64,000 nt of DNA. Source: Paracoccus sp. MBLB3053 (GTDB lineage Bacteria; Pseudomonadota; Alphaproteobacteria; Rhodobacterales; Rhodobacteraceae). The translations under genes and the position numbers were made by a program. Of this stretch, positions 28,234 through 36,450 are shown one piece after another. The notes under the pieces were generated by a model. That model saw only the letters and a program-made list of their open reading frames with translations. It was not told the origin of the DNA and did no database searches. Position 1 is the first letter of the stretch. Each line of letters begins with the position of its first letter. The stretch is from assembly GCF_031822435.1 (NCBI RefSeq), contig NZ_JAVQLW010000001.1, positions 124,001 to 188,000 of the forward strand. The letters are read 5' to 3'.

Positions 28234-29049
28234 ATGCGCCAATATCTCGATGCGCTTCGCACCGTGCTCGATCAGGGCGTACCTTCGACCGACCGGACGG
28301 GAACCGGGACCATCTCGCAGTTCGGGATGCAATGCCGCTATCCGCTGGCCGAGGGCTTTCCGCTGGTCACCACCAAGAAGCTGCACCTGAAATCCATCGT
28401 GCATGAGCTGTTGTGGTTCCTGTCGGGTGACACGAATATCCGCTACCTCAAGGAAAACGGCGTCTCGATCTGGGACGAATGGGCGGGTGAGAAAGGTGAT
28501 CTCGGCCCGGTCTATGGCCATCAGTGGCGCCATTTCCCGACCATCCGGGAAGAGGACGGCCGCGTCGTCACTGGCGAAGTCGACCAGATCGCCGAGTTGG
28601 TCGAGCGCATCCGAAAGACGCCGGATTCTCGCCGGTTGATCGTGTCCGCATGGAACCCGGGCGAGGTGGACCAGATGGCGCTGCCCCCCTGCCACACGCT
28701 GTGGCAAGTGCGCGTGCAGCAGGGCAAGCTGCATCTGCAGCTTTACCAGCGTTCGGCGGACATGTTCCTGGGCGTGCCGTTCAACATCGCCTCATATGCG
28801 CTGCTGACCCATATGCTGGCGCATGTGACCGGCTACGAGCCCGGCGATTTCATCCACACGATGGGGGACGCGCACATCTATTCGAACCATCTCGATCAGG
28901 TCGCGACCCAGCTTGCCCGCGAACCGCGCCCCCTGCCCCGGCTGCGCATCACTCGCGAGGTGAGTTCGATCTTCGACTTCCGCTTCGAGGATTTCGAGTT
29001 TCTGGATTATGATCCGGCTCCCGCGATCAAGGCTCCGGTGGCCGTCTGA
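28234..29049 (+). CDS. thyA: Thymidylate synthase ThyA
   Basis: The 271-residue protein (264 in E. coli) contains the catalytic cysteine in LPPCHTLWQ (about 154-162), the phosphate-binding [17 protein letters not shown], and STDRTGTGT near the N-terminus. It methylates dUMP using methylene-tetrahydrofolate. ATG 28234 has CAGGAG eight bases upstream. Its stop shares one base with the folA start, so folate is regenerated by a coupled gene. The presence of ThyA implies no need for ThyX. Confidence 0.96.
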   Translation: MRQYLDALRTVLDQGVPSTDRTGTGTISQFGMQCRYPLAEGFPLVTTKKLHLKSIVHELLWFLSGDTNIRYLKENGVSIWDEWAGEKGDLGPVYGHQWRHFPTIREEDGRVVTGEVDQIAELVERIRKTPDSRRLIVSAWNPGEVDQMALPPCHTLWQVRVQQGKLHLQLYQRSADMFLGVPFNIASYALLTHMLAHVTGYEPGDFIHTMGDAHIYSNHLDQVATQLAREPRPLPRLRITREVSSIFDFRFEDFEFLDYDPAPAIKAPVAV

Positions 29050-29528
29050 TGCTGAGCCTGATCGTCGCCCGCGCCCGAAATTCGGCCATCGGCAAGGACA
29101 ACCAGATTCCGTGGCATTCGCCCGAGGATCTGAAGATGTTCCAGCGCGAAACCACCGGGGGCGCCGTCATCATGGGCCGCCGGACCTGGGAAAGCTTGCC
29201 CTTCAAGCCGCTCAAGAACCGATTGAACATCGTCGTGTCGCGCGATGGCTCGCTGGCCGAACATGTCGCGCCCACGGTTGCCGAAGCGGTCAGGATGGCC
29301 GGGGCTGCGGGCTACAATCGGCTCTACGGCATCGGCGGCGAAGCGATCTATCGCGAAATGCTGCCCCTGGCCGACCGGCTCATGCTGACCGAGGTGGATC
29401 TGGAAATCGCCGAGGCCGATGCCTTCTTTCCCGCATTCGAGGAAAGCGACTGGATCGAGCTGGCCCGCCGCGACCTTTCGGGCGACGGGCCGATCTGCAC
29501 GCTGCGCGAACTGATCCGCCGGCGCTAA
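29049..29528 (+). CDS. folA: Dihydrofolate reductase
   Basis: The 159-residue protein has the DHFR signature: IVARARNSAIGKDNQIPWH (about 5-23), the NADPH loop VIMGRRTWESLP (about 39-50), and YGIGGEAIYREML (about 93-105). It restores tetrahydrofolate used by ThyA. The start overlaps the thyA stop (TGATG). It is convergent with the 3-hydroxybutyrate dehydrogenase gene. Confidence 0.95.
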   Translation: MLSLIVARARNSAIGKDNQIPWHSPEDLKMFQRETTGGAVIMGRRTWESLPFKPLKNRLNIVVSRDGSLAEHVAPTVAEAVRMAGAAGYNRLYGIGGEAIYREMLPLADRLMLTEVDLEIAEADAFFPAFEESDWIELARRDLSGDGPICTLRELIRRR

Positions 29529-29538
29529 AGGCGGACCG

Positions 29539-30321
29539 TCAAAGGGCGGTCCAGCCGCCGTCAACCGAAATACTGGTACCCGTCACCTGATCGGCGGCGG
29601 CTGAGCACAGGTAGACCGCCGTACCGCCCATCTGCTCGACGGTGGCGAATTGCCCCGAAGGCTGGCGTTGCAGCATGACCTTGGCGATCACGTCCTCGCG
29701 GCTCATGTCATGGGTCTTCATCTGGTCGGGGATCTGCTTTTCGACGATGGGCGTCAGCACATAGCCCGGGCAGATCGCATTGCAGGTGATCGGGTCGGTC
29801 GCGGTTTCCAGCGCCGTGACCTTGGTCAGGCCGATGATGCCATGCTTGGCCGCAACATAGGCGGACTTGAAGGGGCTGGCCGTCAGGCCATGCGCCGAGG
29901 CCACGTTGATGACCCGCCCCCAGCCAGCCTCGCGCATCTTCGGCAAGGCGATCGCCGTCGTGTGAAAGGCCGAGGACAGGTTGATCGCGATGATCGCGTC
30001 CCATTTCTCGACCGGGAAATCCTCGATCGGGGCGACATGCTGGATACCGGCGTTGTTCACGAGAATATCGCAGCGCCCGGCCTTTTCGATCAGCGCACGG
30101 CATTCATCGCCCTTCGACATGTCGGCTTGAATGTATCGTGCCTCAACGCCGTGATCTGACGCCAACTTCTCGGCCAGCGCATGGTCGTCGTCGTTGTCGG
30201 TAAAGCTGTTCAGCACAAGATCGGCGCCTGCCTTGGCAAGTTCGATGGCAATTCCAAGGCCTATGCCGGAATTCGACCCCGTGACCACCGCAGTCTTGCC
30301 CGTCAGAAATTTCGTGAACAT
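29539..30321 (-). CDS. bdhA: D-3-hydroxybutyrate dehydrogenase (short-chain dehydrogenase)
   Basis: The 260-residue protein has the classic SDR features: nucleotide loop GSNSGIG (about 15-21), NNAGIQHVAPIEDFP, the catalytic Ser-Tyr-Lys in NVASAHGL and SAYVAAKHG, and ICPGYVLTPIVEKQIPDQ, which is specific to 3-hydroxybutyrate dehydrogenases. It interconverts 3-hydroxybutyrate and acetoacetate, a step of poly-hydroxybutyrate turnover. I chose the ATG at 30321 (MFTKFL) because GAGGGAG stands six bases upstream; an ATG six bases earlier is directly abutting that site. Confidence 0.92.
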   Translation of the reverse strand: MFTKFLTGKTAVVTGSNSGIGLGIAIELAKAGADLVLNSFTDNDDDHALAEKLASDHGVEARYIQADMSKGDECRALIEKAGRCDILVNNAGIQHVAPIEDFPVEKWDAIIAINLSSAFHTTAIALPKMREAGWGRVINVASAHGLTASPFKSAYVAAKHGIIGLTKVTALETATDPITCNAICPGYVLTPIVEKQIPDQMKTHDMSREDVIAKVMLQRQPSGQFATVEQMGGTAVYLCSAAADQVTGTSISVDGGWTAL

Positions 30322-30494
30322 TGGCATCTCCCTCGCCCAGATTGCTGTCGGTCGCCGGAACAATGTGGAAAAACTCGCAGCGAAACAAGCCCGCGCAAAC
30401 CTCCGCGCTCGTCTACATTTTTGCGTGAGCAATCGTGATCTGCAGGGCGACGGATCGCTTTCCGAGACGCATCAAGAAAGCGGTCAAAACCAGT

Positions 30495-30521
30495 AAAAAA
30501 GCGCCCGCACAAGGCGGGCGC
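30495..30521 (-). terminator. Intrinsic terminator, minus strand
   Basis: GCGCCCGC (30501-30508) and GCGGGCGC (30514-30521) form a perfect 8-bp stem around ACAAG. On the minus strand it is followed by six T. Confidence 0.8.
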
Positions 30522-30567
30522 TAGTCATGAGGCAGGTTTCATACAGGCAAGAAACCTATCGAGCAGT
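30495..30567 (-). ncRNA. Candidate small RNA of about 73 nt with two hairpins
   Basis: Read on the minus strand, TTGGAC, a 17-base spacer and TATAGA are followed after about six bases by a 73-base stretch. It contains a first stem (AGGTTTC with GAAACCT, loop of ten, 30534-30557) and then a Rho-independent terminator. Nothing upstream on this strand needs such a terminator: the next gene to the right is on the plus strand. The unit is therefore best explained as an independent transcript. I recognise no RNA family. A terminated leader of bdhA is an alternative. Confidence 0.4.
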
Positions 30568-30573
30568 GCTTTA

Positions 30574-30602
30574 TCTATACGCTTTTCCCCAGATGAGTCC
30601 AA
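30574..30602 (-). promoter_or_regulatory. Predicted promoter of the candidate small RNA
   Basis: Minus-strand TTGGAC (complement of 30597-30602) and TATAGA (complement of 30574-30579) are spaced by 17 bases. The -35 keeps only the TTG of the consensus and the -10 keeps TATA. Confidence 0.35.
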
Positions 30603-30684
30603 TGGGTAAGTTTGCCACATGCCGAACGGATCGCTAATCTGGACGGTGAAAAGACCACAGACCCGAAAAACAGGGCGATCGAGC

Positions 30685-32541
30685 ATGCGATTCTTCAAGT
30701 TTTCTAACGAATCCGCGATCTGGCGGGCACTCGCCTTTGGCGTGTGTGTTGCAGCGATGCCTCTGGCAAGCGTTGCTGAACCCACGCATGCCATTGCAAT
30801 GTATGGAGAACCTGCTCTGGAAGCGGGGTTTCATCACCTGCCCTATGCCAATCCCGACGCTGCCAAAGGCGGCACGATTCGGCTGGCAGAATCGGGAAGT
30901 TACGATTCGCTGAACCCCTGGATCCTCATGGGAAATCCGGTCTGGCCGATCTTCACCCAGCCCGGATTGCTGGCAGAATCCCTGATGATGCGCTCGATCG
31001 ACGAGCCATTCTCGCTTTACGGCCTGCTGGCCGAAAGCGTCGAGACCGATCCGGAACGCAGCTGGGTGGAATTCACGCTGCGTCCCGAGGCAAGATTTTC
31101 GGATGGCGCGCCGGTCACGATCGAAGACGTGATGTGGTCCTATGAAACGCTCGGCACCAAGGGGCATCCCCGCTATACCGGCGTCTGGGCCAAGGTCGAG
31201 AGGATGGAGCAGACTGGCCCACGTTCCGTCCGTTTCACCTTCAATACCGCCGACCGCGAACTGGCCTTGCTGATGGGCATGCGTCCGATCCTGAAGAAGG
31301 CCCAATGGGACGGCAAGGATTTCTCGCAATCGGGGCTGATGCCGCCAATCGGATCGGGGCCATATGTGATCGACAAGGTCGATCCGGGCCGCGCGATCAC
31401 CTTCCGCCGCAATCCGGATTACTGGGGCCGCGACCTGCCCGTGAACCGTGGGCTGCATAATTTCGACGAGATCCGCTACGACTATTACGGCGATGCCTCG
31501 GCCATGTTCGAAGCGTTCAAGGCGGGCGAAACCGATGTCTGGCGCGAGCTTGTCGCCGCCCGCTGGGATCGCGACTTCGACTTCCCCGCGATACGCGATG
31601 GTCGAGTCGTGAAGTCCGAAATCGCGCATCAGCGCCCCTCGGGCATCATGGGGCTGGTGATGAACACGAGGAACCCGATTTTCGACGACTGGCGCGTGCG
31701 CGAGGCGCTGATCGAGGCCTTCAACTACCGCTTCATCAACATGACGCTCTCGGGCGGCAAGGACCCCCGGATCACCAGCTATTTCTCGAATTCGGAACTC
31801 GCCATGCAGCCCGGCCCCGCGACGGGGCGCGAAGCCCAGCTGCTTGCCCCCTTCGCGTCCGACCTGCCACCGGGCACGATCGAAGGCTATGCCCTGCCCG
31901 AAGGCGGCGAACGCGCGATCGACCGCAAGGGCATTCGCGCCGCGCTGAAGCTTTTCGAAGAGGCAGGATGGACGGTCAGGGACGGGCAGCTACAGAACGC
32001 GCAGGGCCAGCCTTTCGCCTTTGAGATCCTGCTGAACCAGTCGGGCAGCGCCATGCGATCGAGTTCGGAAACCCGCCAGATCGTCGACATCTTCGTCGAG
32101 TCGCTGCGCAACCTGGGGATCAGGCCGCAGGTGACGCTGCTGGATTCGGCGCAATATGTCGAACGCACCAGCAACTACCAGTTCGACATGACCTGGTATG
32201 AACGCGGCCTGTCACTGTCGCCAGGCAACGAACAGATGCTTTACTGGGGCAGCGCGGGCGTCGAAAAGACCGGCACCAAGAACTGGATGGGCATGAACTC
32301 ACCCGCTGCCGAGGCCATGATCGCCGAGATGGGCACGGCGAAGACGCTGGAAGATTACCGCGCGGCAGTGCATGCACTGGACCGCATCCTGACCGCCGGA
32401 CGTTTCGTGATTCCGGTAAGCTATTCGAAAATTTCACGCTTGGCCCATAAGGCCGACCTACATTACCCTGAAAAAACACCGCTTTACGGCGATTGGCCGG
32501 GCTTCATGCCAGAGACGTGGTGGTACGAGGAAAGGAATTGA
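30685..32541 (+). CDS. Extracellular solute-binding protein family 5, YejA-like
   Basis: The 618-residue protein starts with a signal peptide (ALAFGVCVAAMPLASVAE, cut near residue 31). The mature part has SBP family 5 motifs close to YejA: YANPDAAKGGTIRLAE (about 54-69), VEFTLRPEARFSDGAPVT (about 128-145), PIGSGPYVIDK (about 225-235) and RNPDYWGRDLPVNRG (about 245-259). YejA delivers peptides to YejBEF, but no permease or ATPase gene is adjacent. ATG 30685 is chosen for the signal peptide; an upstream in-frame ATG at 30619 would bury it. It ends in a one-base overlap with a small lipoprotein gene. Confidence 0.85.
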   Translation: MRFFKFSNESAIWRALAFGVCVAAMPLASVAEPTHAIAMYGEPALEAGFHHLPYANPDAAKGGTIRLAESGSYDSLNPWILMGNPVWPIFTQPGLLAESLMMRSIDEPFSLYGLLAESVETDPERSWVEFTLRPEARFSDGAPVTIEDVMWSYETLGTKGHPRYTGVWAKVERMEQTGPRSVRFTFNTADRELALLMGMRPILKKAQWDGKDFSQSGLMPPIGSGPYVIDKVDPGRAITFRRNPDYWGRDLPVNRGLHNFDEIRYDYYGDASAMFEAFKAGETDVWRELVAARWDRDFDFPAIRDGRVVKSEIAHQRPSGIMGLVMNTRNPIFDDWRVREALIEAFNYRFINMTLSGGKDPRITSYFSNSELAMQPGPATGREAQLLAPFASDLPPGTIEGYALPEGGERAIDRKGIRAALKLFEEAGWTVRDGQLQNAQGQPFAFEILLNQSGSAMRSSSETRQIVDIFVESLRNLGIRPQVTLLDSAQYVERTSNYQFDMTWYERGLSLSPGNEQMLYWGSAGVEKTGTKNWMGMNSPAAEAMIAEMGTAKTLEDYRAAVHALDRILTAGRFVIPVSYSKISRLAHKADLHYPEKTPLYGDWPGFMPETWWYEERN

Positions 32542-32675
32542 TGGTGACTCGGATCGCAACCCTTATCGCACTTCTTGCGTTGGCCGGATGTAACACGGTT
32601 GCCGGGGTCGGCGAAGACATCACTGGCGCATCACGCTGGGCGCAGGGCAATATGAGTGGAGGAGGCGGTTACTGA
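32541..32675 (+). CDS. Entericidin A/B family lipoprotein
   Basis: This 44-residue protein has a lipoprotein signal (LIALLALAGC, lipid-bearing Cys at 17) followed by NTVAGVGEDITGA, the entericidin motif CNTxxGxGxDI. Entericidins are tiny envelope lipoproteins implicated in stress and lysis balance. Its ATG shares a base with the stop of the YejA-like gene and its own stop shares a base with the next start, so three genes are coupled. AAAGGA precedes the start. It is one of two entericidin-type genes in the window. Confidence 0.75.
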   Translation: MVTRIATLIALLALAGCNTVAGVGEDITGASRWAQGNMSGGGGY

Positions 32676-33025
32676 TGAAGTGGGTTCATGTCCGTGACAA
32701 TTGGCCGGCATTTTTCGAAGCGATCATCGAGAAATGGCCCGAAGCGGATGAAGCCGATCTCGACGAGATCGACGGCGACCAGCGGGCCTTCATCAAGTAT
32801 ATCGCCGAAGTCACCGGCCAGGAGATTGCCGAAACCAAGGACGAGATCCGTGAATGGCTGGCCGGGGAGATTCCTTCGGACATCATCATGGACCCGGTGC
32901 ATGACAATCACTCCATCGCCCTTTCGTCGAAATATGTCGGCGAGGGCGAGGATGAATATGACGATGACGCACGGTTCGGCGACGATGACGAGGTGCGCGG
33001 CGATGGTGACGAGAACCGCGTCTGA
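32675..33025 (+). CDS. Small acidic protein, CsbD-like N-terminus
   Basis: The 116-residue protein begins WVHVRDNWPAFFEAI and contains KWPEADEADLDEIDGDQ, a pattern of tryptophans and DLDxIxG that resembles CsbD/YjbJ stress proteins (about residues 1-65). The C-terminal third is strongly acidic (EDEYDDDARFGDDDE), which ordinary CsbD proteins lack. No signal peptide or membrane helix is evident. Start and stop overlap the entericidin gene by one base. Function unknown; the family link is an inference from motif spacing. Confidence 0.65.
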   Translation: MKWVHVRDNWPAFFEAIIEKWPEADEADLDEIDGDQRAFIKYIAEVTGQEIAETKDEIREWLAGEIPSDIIMDPVHDNHSIALSSKYVGEGEDEYDDDARFGDDDEVRGDGDENRV

Positions 33026-33028
33026 CCC

Positions 33029-33814
33029 TCAGGCGTCCAGGTCGACCCAGACCGGGACGTGATCGCTGGGCTTGTCCTTGGCACGCTCGTCCCGATCGAT
33101 ACCAACATCGATCAGCAGATCCGCAGCCTGTGGCGACATCAGCACATGGTCGATGCGGATGCCGTTATCCTTATGCCACGCCCCTGCCTGGTAATCCCAG
33201 AAGGTGAAGGGTCCGCGCTTGCTGTCGGGTTCGCGCAGGCGGATCGCATCCGTCCAGCCATCGTTCAGGATGCGGCGCAGGGCGGCACGGCTTTCGGGCT
33301 GGAACAAAGCGTCATCGACCCATTTTTCGGGGAAGGCCGCATCGCGAGGCTCGGGGATGACGTTGTAATCTCCCAGCATGAGAACGGGCATTTCCAAATC
33401 GCGCAATTCGCGGGCGCGGGCGCGCAGACGTTCCATCCAGGCCAGCTTGTAGTCGAATTTCGGGCCCGGCTGAGGGTTGCCGTTGGGCAGGTAAAGCCCG
33501 GCGATCCGCACTGCCTGCTGGCCCACCACGGTGGCCTCGATATAGCGCGACTGTTCGTCGCTCTCGTCGCCCGGCAGGCCGCGCCTCACGTCTTCGAGCG
33601 GCAGCTTCGAAAGGATCGCGACGCCGTTGAAGCTTTTCTGGCCGTGAACCTCAAGATTGTAGCCCAGATCTGCAATCGGCTCGGCCGGGAAGGATTCGTC
33701 CTGGGTCTTGATCTCCTGCAGGACGACGACGTCCGGCTGGGCTTCCGAAAGCCAGCTTGTCAGGGTTTCGATCCGGGCGCGGACGCCATTGATGTTGAAT
33801 GTCGCGATTTTCAT
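33029..33814 (-). CDS. xthA: Exodeoxyribonuclease III
   Basis: The 261-residue AP endonuclease/3'-exonuclease has KIATFNINGVRAR (2-14), VVVLQEIKTQDESFP (about 28-42) with the metal Glu, LGDYNVIPEPRDA near 150, and the C-terminal catalytic IDHVLMS and SDHVPVW. It repairs abasic sites. ATG 33814 gives the family start; upstream in-frame residues are not family-like. It is convergent with the small acidic protein gene, three bases apart. Confidence 0.95.
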   Translation of the reverse strand: MKIATFNINGVRARIETLTSWLSEAQPDVVVLQEIKTQDESFPAEPIADLGYNLEVHGQKSFNGVAILSKLPLEDVRRGLPGDESDEQSRYIEATVVGQQAVRIAGLYLPNGNPQPGPKFDYKLAWMERLRARARELRDLEMPVLMLGDYNVIPEPRDAAFPEKWVDDALFQPESRAALRRILNDGWTDAIRLREPDSKRGPFTFWDYQAGAWHKDNGIRIDHVLMSPQAADLLIDVGIDRDERAKDKPSDHVPVWVDLDA

Positions 33815-33857
33815 GCCGCGCAGACTAGCCGCCCGCGCGACCCTAGACCAGAGCAGA

Positions 33858-34193
33858 TCAGATCGAGAAAGACGTCCCGCAGCCGCAGGACGAACTGGCA
33901 TTCGGATTGTCGATCACGAAGCGCGCGCCGATCAGTTCATCGGTGAAGTCGATCGTCGCACCCGCCAGAAAAGGCAGTGACACCGGGTCGACGACGACGC
34001 TCTGCCCCTCGCCGGCCAGCACCAGATCATCCTCGGCCGTCGCGTCGAGGCGGATATCATATTGGAATCCCGAGCATCCGCCGCCAAGGACTGCCACGCG
34101 CAGCGGGCGGGCGGGACCGCTCGCATTGATCTCGGCCAGACGCGCAAAGGCGCGCGGGGTGACCTTGGGAGGCAGGTTCAGTTCCATGTTCAT
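33858..34193 (-). CDS. erpA: A-type iron-sulfur carrier protein (ErpA/IscA family)
   Basis: The 111-residue protein has the three ligand cysteines of A-type carriers: C40 in GGGCSGFQY and C103/C105 in SCGCGTSF. It passes Fe-S clusters to target enzymes. The first of two nearby ATGs (34193 or 34187) is used; neither has a strong ribosome site. ErpA is favoured over IscA because no isc/suf operon is near, but the exact type is uncertain. It is divergent from dgt, 75 bases apart. Confidence 0.85.
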   Translation of the reverse strand: MNMELNLPPKVTPRAFARLAEINASGPARPLRVAVLGGGCSGFQYDIRLDATAEDDLVLAGEGQSVVVDPVSLPFLAGATIDFTDELIGARFVIDNPNASSSCGCGTSFSI

Positions 34194-34268
34194 GGTGCGT
34201 TCTCGTTTCCGTCCGTGAAACCGAAATATAGGCTCGAGGGAAAGACCTCGCAAGGAATGCCGGAAGAC

Positions 34269-35405
34269 ATGATCGCACCTTATGCCTGCCAGCCCGAAAA
34301 CAGCCGTGGTCGCCACTGGCCCGAACGCATGTCCACCTTCCGCAGCCCTTGGCAACGCGACCGTGATCGCATCATCCATTCTTCGGCCTTCCGCAGGCTC
34401 AAGCACAAGACGCAGGTCTTTGTCGAGCACGAGGGGGACTATTACCGCACCCGCCTGACCCATACGATCGAGGTCGCGCAGGTCGCGCGCACCATCGCAG
34501 GCGTGCTGGGCCTGAACCCTGACCTGGCCGAGACCGTGGCGCTGGCGCATGATCTGGGGCACCCGCCCTTCGGCCATACCGGGGAGGATGCGCTTGCCGT
34601 CCTGATGGAGCCCTATGGCGGTTTCGATCACAACGCCCAGGCGCTGCGCATCGTCACCCGGCTGGAACGCCATTACGCCGATTTCGACGGGTTGAACCTG
34701 ACCTGGGAAAGCCTCGAAGGCATCGCCAAGCACAACGGCCCGGTCACCGGACCCCTGCCCTATGCGCTGGCCGAGGTGAATGCCGATTGGGATCTGGAAC
34801 TGTCCGGCAATGCCAGCGCCGAGGCTCAGGTGGCCGCCGTCGCCGATGACGTGGCTTACAACCACCACGACCTGCATGACGGATTGCGCGCCGAGCTCTT
34901 CTCCGAAGAGGATCTGGCCGAACTTCCCGTGATCGGCGAAGCCTTCGCCGAGGTGGATGCCCTTCATCCCGGACTTGATCCGATGCGCCGCCGTCACGAG
35001 GCGCTGCGCCGGGTTTTCGGCGTCATGGTCGAGGATGTGATCGCCGTCGCGCAGAACCGGCTCACGAGCCTGCAACCGCAGGACGTGCAGGAAATCCGCG
35101 ACATGGATGGCCCGATCATCCGGTTCTCGAAGCCGCTCTACCAGAACCTCAAGGCGATCAAGCTGTTCCTGTTCCAGCGCATGTATCGCGCCCCCTCGGT
35201 CGTGGTTGAACGCCAGCGCGTGACAGAAATGCTGAACGGACTTTTCCCGCTCTTCCTGAACGACCCATCAAAGATGCCTGACCACTGGTTCGCGGCATCC
35301 GAGGCCGCGGGCGACGAGACGGGCCGTGCCCGCGTGGTGCTGGATTACGTCGCCGGCATGACCGACCGCTTCGCCATCGCCGAGGCCGAGCGCCTGCTTG
35401 GCTGA
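34269..35405 (+). CDS. dgt: Deoxyguanosinetriphosphate triphosphohydrolase-like protein
   Basis: The 378-residue HD-domain phosphohydrolase has SAFRRLKHKTQVF (about 39-51), RLTHTIEVAQVARTIA (about 61-76) and the HD motif LAHDLGHPPFGHTGE (about 93-107). The type 2 dGTPase subfamily cleaves dNTPs to nucleoside and triphosphate. I chose ATG 34269 (MIAPYACQPENSRGR) because the RSRGR-type opening is common in this subfamily; ATG 34257 is a close alternative with AAGGA near it. It is convergent with the DUF305 gene, with a hairpin between. Confidence 0.88.
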   Translation: MIAPYACQPENSRGRHWPERMSTFRSPWQRDRDRIIHSSAFRRLKHKTQVFVEHEGDYYRTRLTHTIEVAQVARTIAGVLGLNPDLAETVALAHDLGHPPFGHTGEDALAVLMEPYGGFDHNAQALRIVTRLERHYADFDGLNLTWESLEGIAKHNGPVTGPLPYALAEVNADWDLELSGNASAEAQVAAVADDVAYNHHDLHDGLRAELFSEEDLAELPVIGEAFAEVDALHPGLDPMRRRHEALRRVFGVMVEDVIAVAQNRLTSLQPQDVQEIRDMDGPIIRFSKPLYQNLKAIKLFLFQRMYRAPSVVVERQRVTEMLNGLFPLFLNDPSKMPDHWFAASEAAGDETGRARVVLDYVAGMTDRFAIAEAERLLG

Positions 35406-35414
35406 TCCGAAAGA

Positions 35415-35432
35415 CGGGGGCTGAGGCCCCCG
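35415..35432. terminator. GC hairpin between convergent dgt and DUF305 genes
   Basis: CGGGGGC (35415-35421) and GCCCCCG (35426-35432) make a perfect 7-bp stem around TGAG. No clear T-run follows on the plus strand; TCTTTC follows on the minus strand. A weak or bidirectional terminator is the likely role. Confidence 0.4.
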
Positions 35433-35444
35433 CCACCACCGGGC

Positions 35445-35813
35445 CTATTCGGCCTTGTCATGCGCCTTGAGCCAATCCTGCATCATGGCGATCTCGGCCT
35501 CTTGTGCGCGGATCACCTCTTCGGCGAGTTTGCGAACCTCGGGGTCCTTGCCGTGTTCAAGGACGACCTTCGCCATGTCGATCGCGCCCTGGTGATGCGG
35601 GATCATGCCCTGCATGAAATCCACATCCGCATCTCCGGAATAGTCGATCATCATGTCCCGATGCATGTTGTCCATCGCCGCCTTGTAGGCTTCGGTCGAG
35701 GCGGGACCGCTTTCGGCGGAATGCCCCATTGCAGCATGGTTCGCGTGGTCCTGTGCCATGGCGGGCAAGGCAAGCATGGCCGCAACGGTGGTGGTGACGA
35801 ACAGCTTTCGCAT
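35445..35813 (-). CDS. DUF305 periplasmic protein
   Basis: The 122-residue protein has a signal peptide ([15 protein letters not shown], cut near residue 21) and a His/Met-rich mature chain. The DUF305 core is [20 protein letters not shown] (about 61-80) and EIAMMQDWL. Relatives are ferritin-like periplasmic proteins, some linked to copper. The many Met and His residues (HANHAAMGH) suit metal binding. GGAGG precedes the ATG. It is divergent from osmC. Its exact job is unknown. Confidence 0.82.
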   Translation of the reverse strand: MRKLFVTTTVAAMLALPAMAQDHANHAAMGHSAESGPASTEAYKAAMDNMHRDMMIDYSGDADVDFMQGMIPHHQGAIDMAKVVLEHGKDPEVRKLAEEVIRAQEAEIAMMQDWLKAHDKAE

Positions 35814-35976
35814 TCTTGATCCTCCGGAATTATACGCCTTATCAAAGCCCTGAGAGCGAAGGATAGGGAAATGACAAAGCCGTCAGATGGCGGTGACGTG
35901 ACATTTTCACCCGGATGAACCTTTCCAGACAGTGGCGCGTTGAGGCGCGAACCCCAGACAAGATGGAGGACTGACC

Positions 35977-36399
35977 ATGATCGTCAATTCAGGCTCTGCA
36001 AAATGGGAAGGCGGGCTCAAGGACGGCAAGGGCCACATATCGACCAAATCCGGCGTCCTGTCCGAACAGCCCTACGGGTTCGGCACCCGCTTCGAGGGCA
36101 AGCCGGGCACAAACCCCGAGGAGCTGATCGGCGCCGCCCATGCCGCCTGCTTCAGCATGGCGCTATCGCTGATCCTCGCGGGCGAGGGCATCACGGATGT
36201 GAAGATCGAAACCACCTCTGAAATAGGTCTCGACAAGGAAGGCGACGGCTTCGCGATCAAGACCGCCCATCTCACGACAAAGATTTCCGGCAATGGCGAT
36301 CCCTCGGTGATCGAGGAATGCGCGCACAAGGCCGAAAAGGGATGCCCGGTCAGCAAGGTGCTGAATGCCGAAGTCACGCTGGACGTGACGGTCGTCTGA
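35977..36399 (+). CDS. osmC: OsmC family peroxiredoxin
   Basis: The 140-residue protein has the two OsmC/Ohr active cysteines, C58 in HAACFSMAL and C123 in KGCPVSKVL, plus the opening SAKWEGGLKDGKG. It reduces organic hydroperoxides. The family subtype is OsmC rather than Ohr because of the NPEELIGAAHAACFSM segment. ATG 35977 has GGAGG nine bases upstream. A strong terminator follows 22 bases after the stop. Confidence 0.93.
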   Translation: MIVNSGSAKWEGGLKDGKGHISTKSGVLSEQPYGFGTRFEGKPGTNPEELIGAAHAACFSMALSLILAGEGITDVKIETTSEIGLDKEGDGFAIKTAHLTTKISGNGDPSVIEECAHKAEKGCPVSKVLNAEVTLDVTVV

Positions 36400-36420
36400 T
36401 CCCAGGGCGGAAACGAGAAG

Positions 36421-36444
36421 CGGCGCCCGATGGGCGCCGTTTTC
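36421..36444 (+). terminator. Intrinsic terminator of osmC
   Basis: CGGCGCCC (36421-36428) and GGGCGCCG (36432-36439) form a perfect 8-bp stem around GAT, followed by TTTTC. It lies just before the convergent prfC stop and may also affect that strand. Confidence 0.85.
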
Positions 36445-36450
36445 TGCTGT

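Larger units (their letters stand above)
30322..30684. other. 363-base divergent intergenic region between bdhA and the YejA-like gene
   Basis: No supported protein-coding gene is present. The region is AT-richer than its surroundings. It contains promoters for two divergent genes and, in its middle, a minus-strand promoter-hairpin-terminator unit that could be a small RNA (30495-30567). Confidence 0.55.

Noticed and set aside
29533..29552. GGACCG/CGGTCC stem between convergent folA and bdhA as a terminator
   Set aside because: It is only six base pairs, lies over the bdhA stop codon and has no T-run on either strand.
30525..30686. 53-codon frame on the minus strand ending at the small-RNA terminator
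   Set aside because: Third codon positions are not GC-biased as in all real genes here, no ribosome site, and its start lies in the YejA-like coding start. The promoter-hairpin reading is simpler.
35829..35834. Perfect TATAAT (minus strand) as promoter of the DUF305 gene
   Set aside because: The start of transcription would fall on the ribosome site itself and no -35 element is at a suitable distance.
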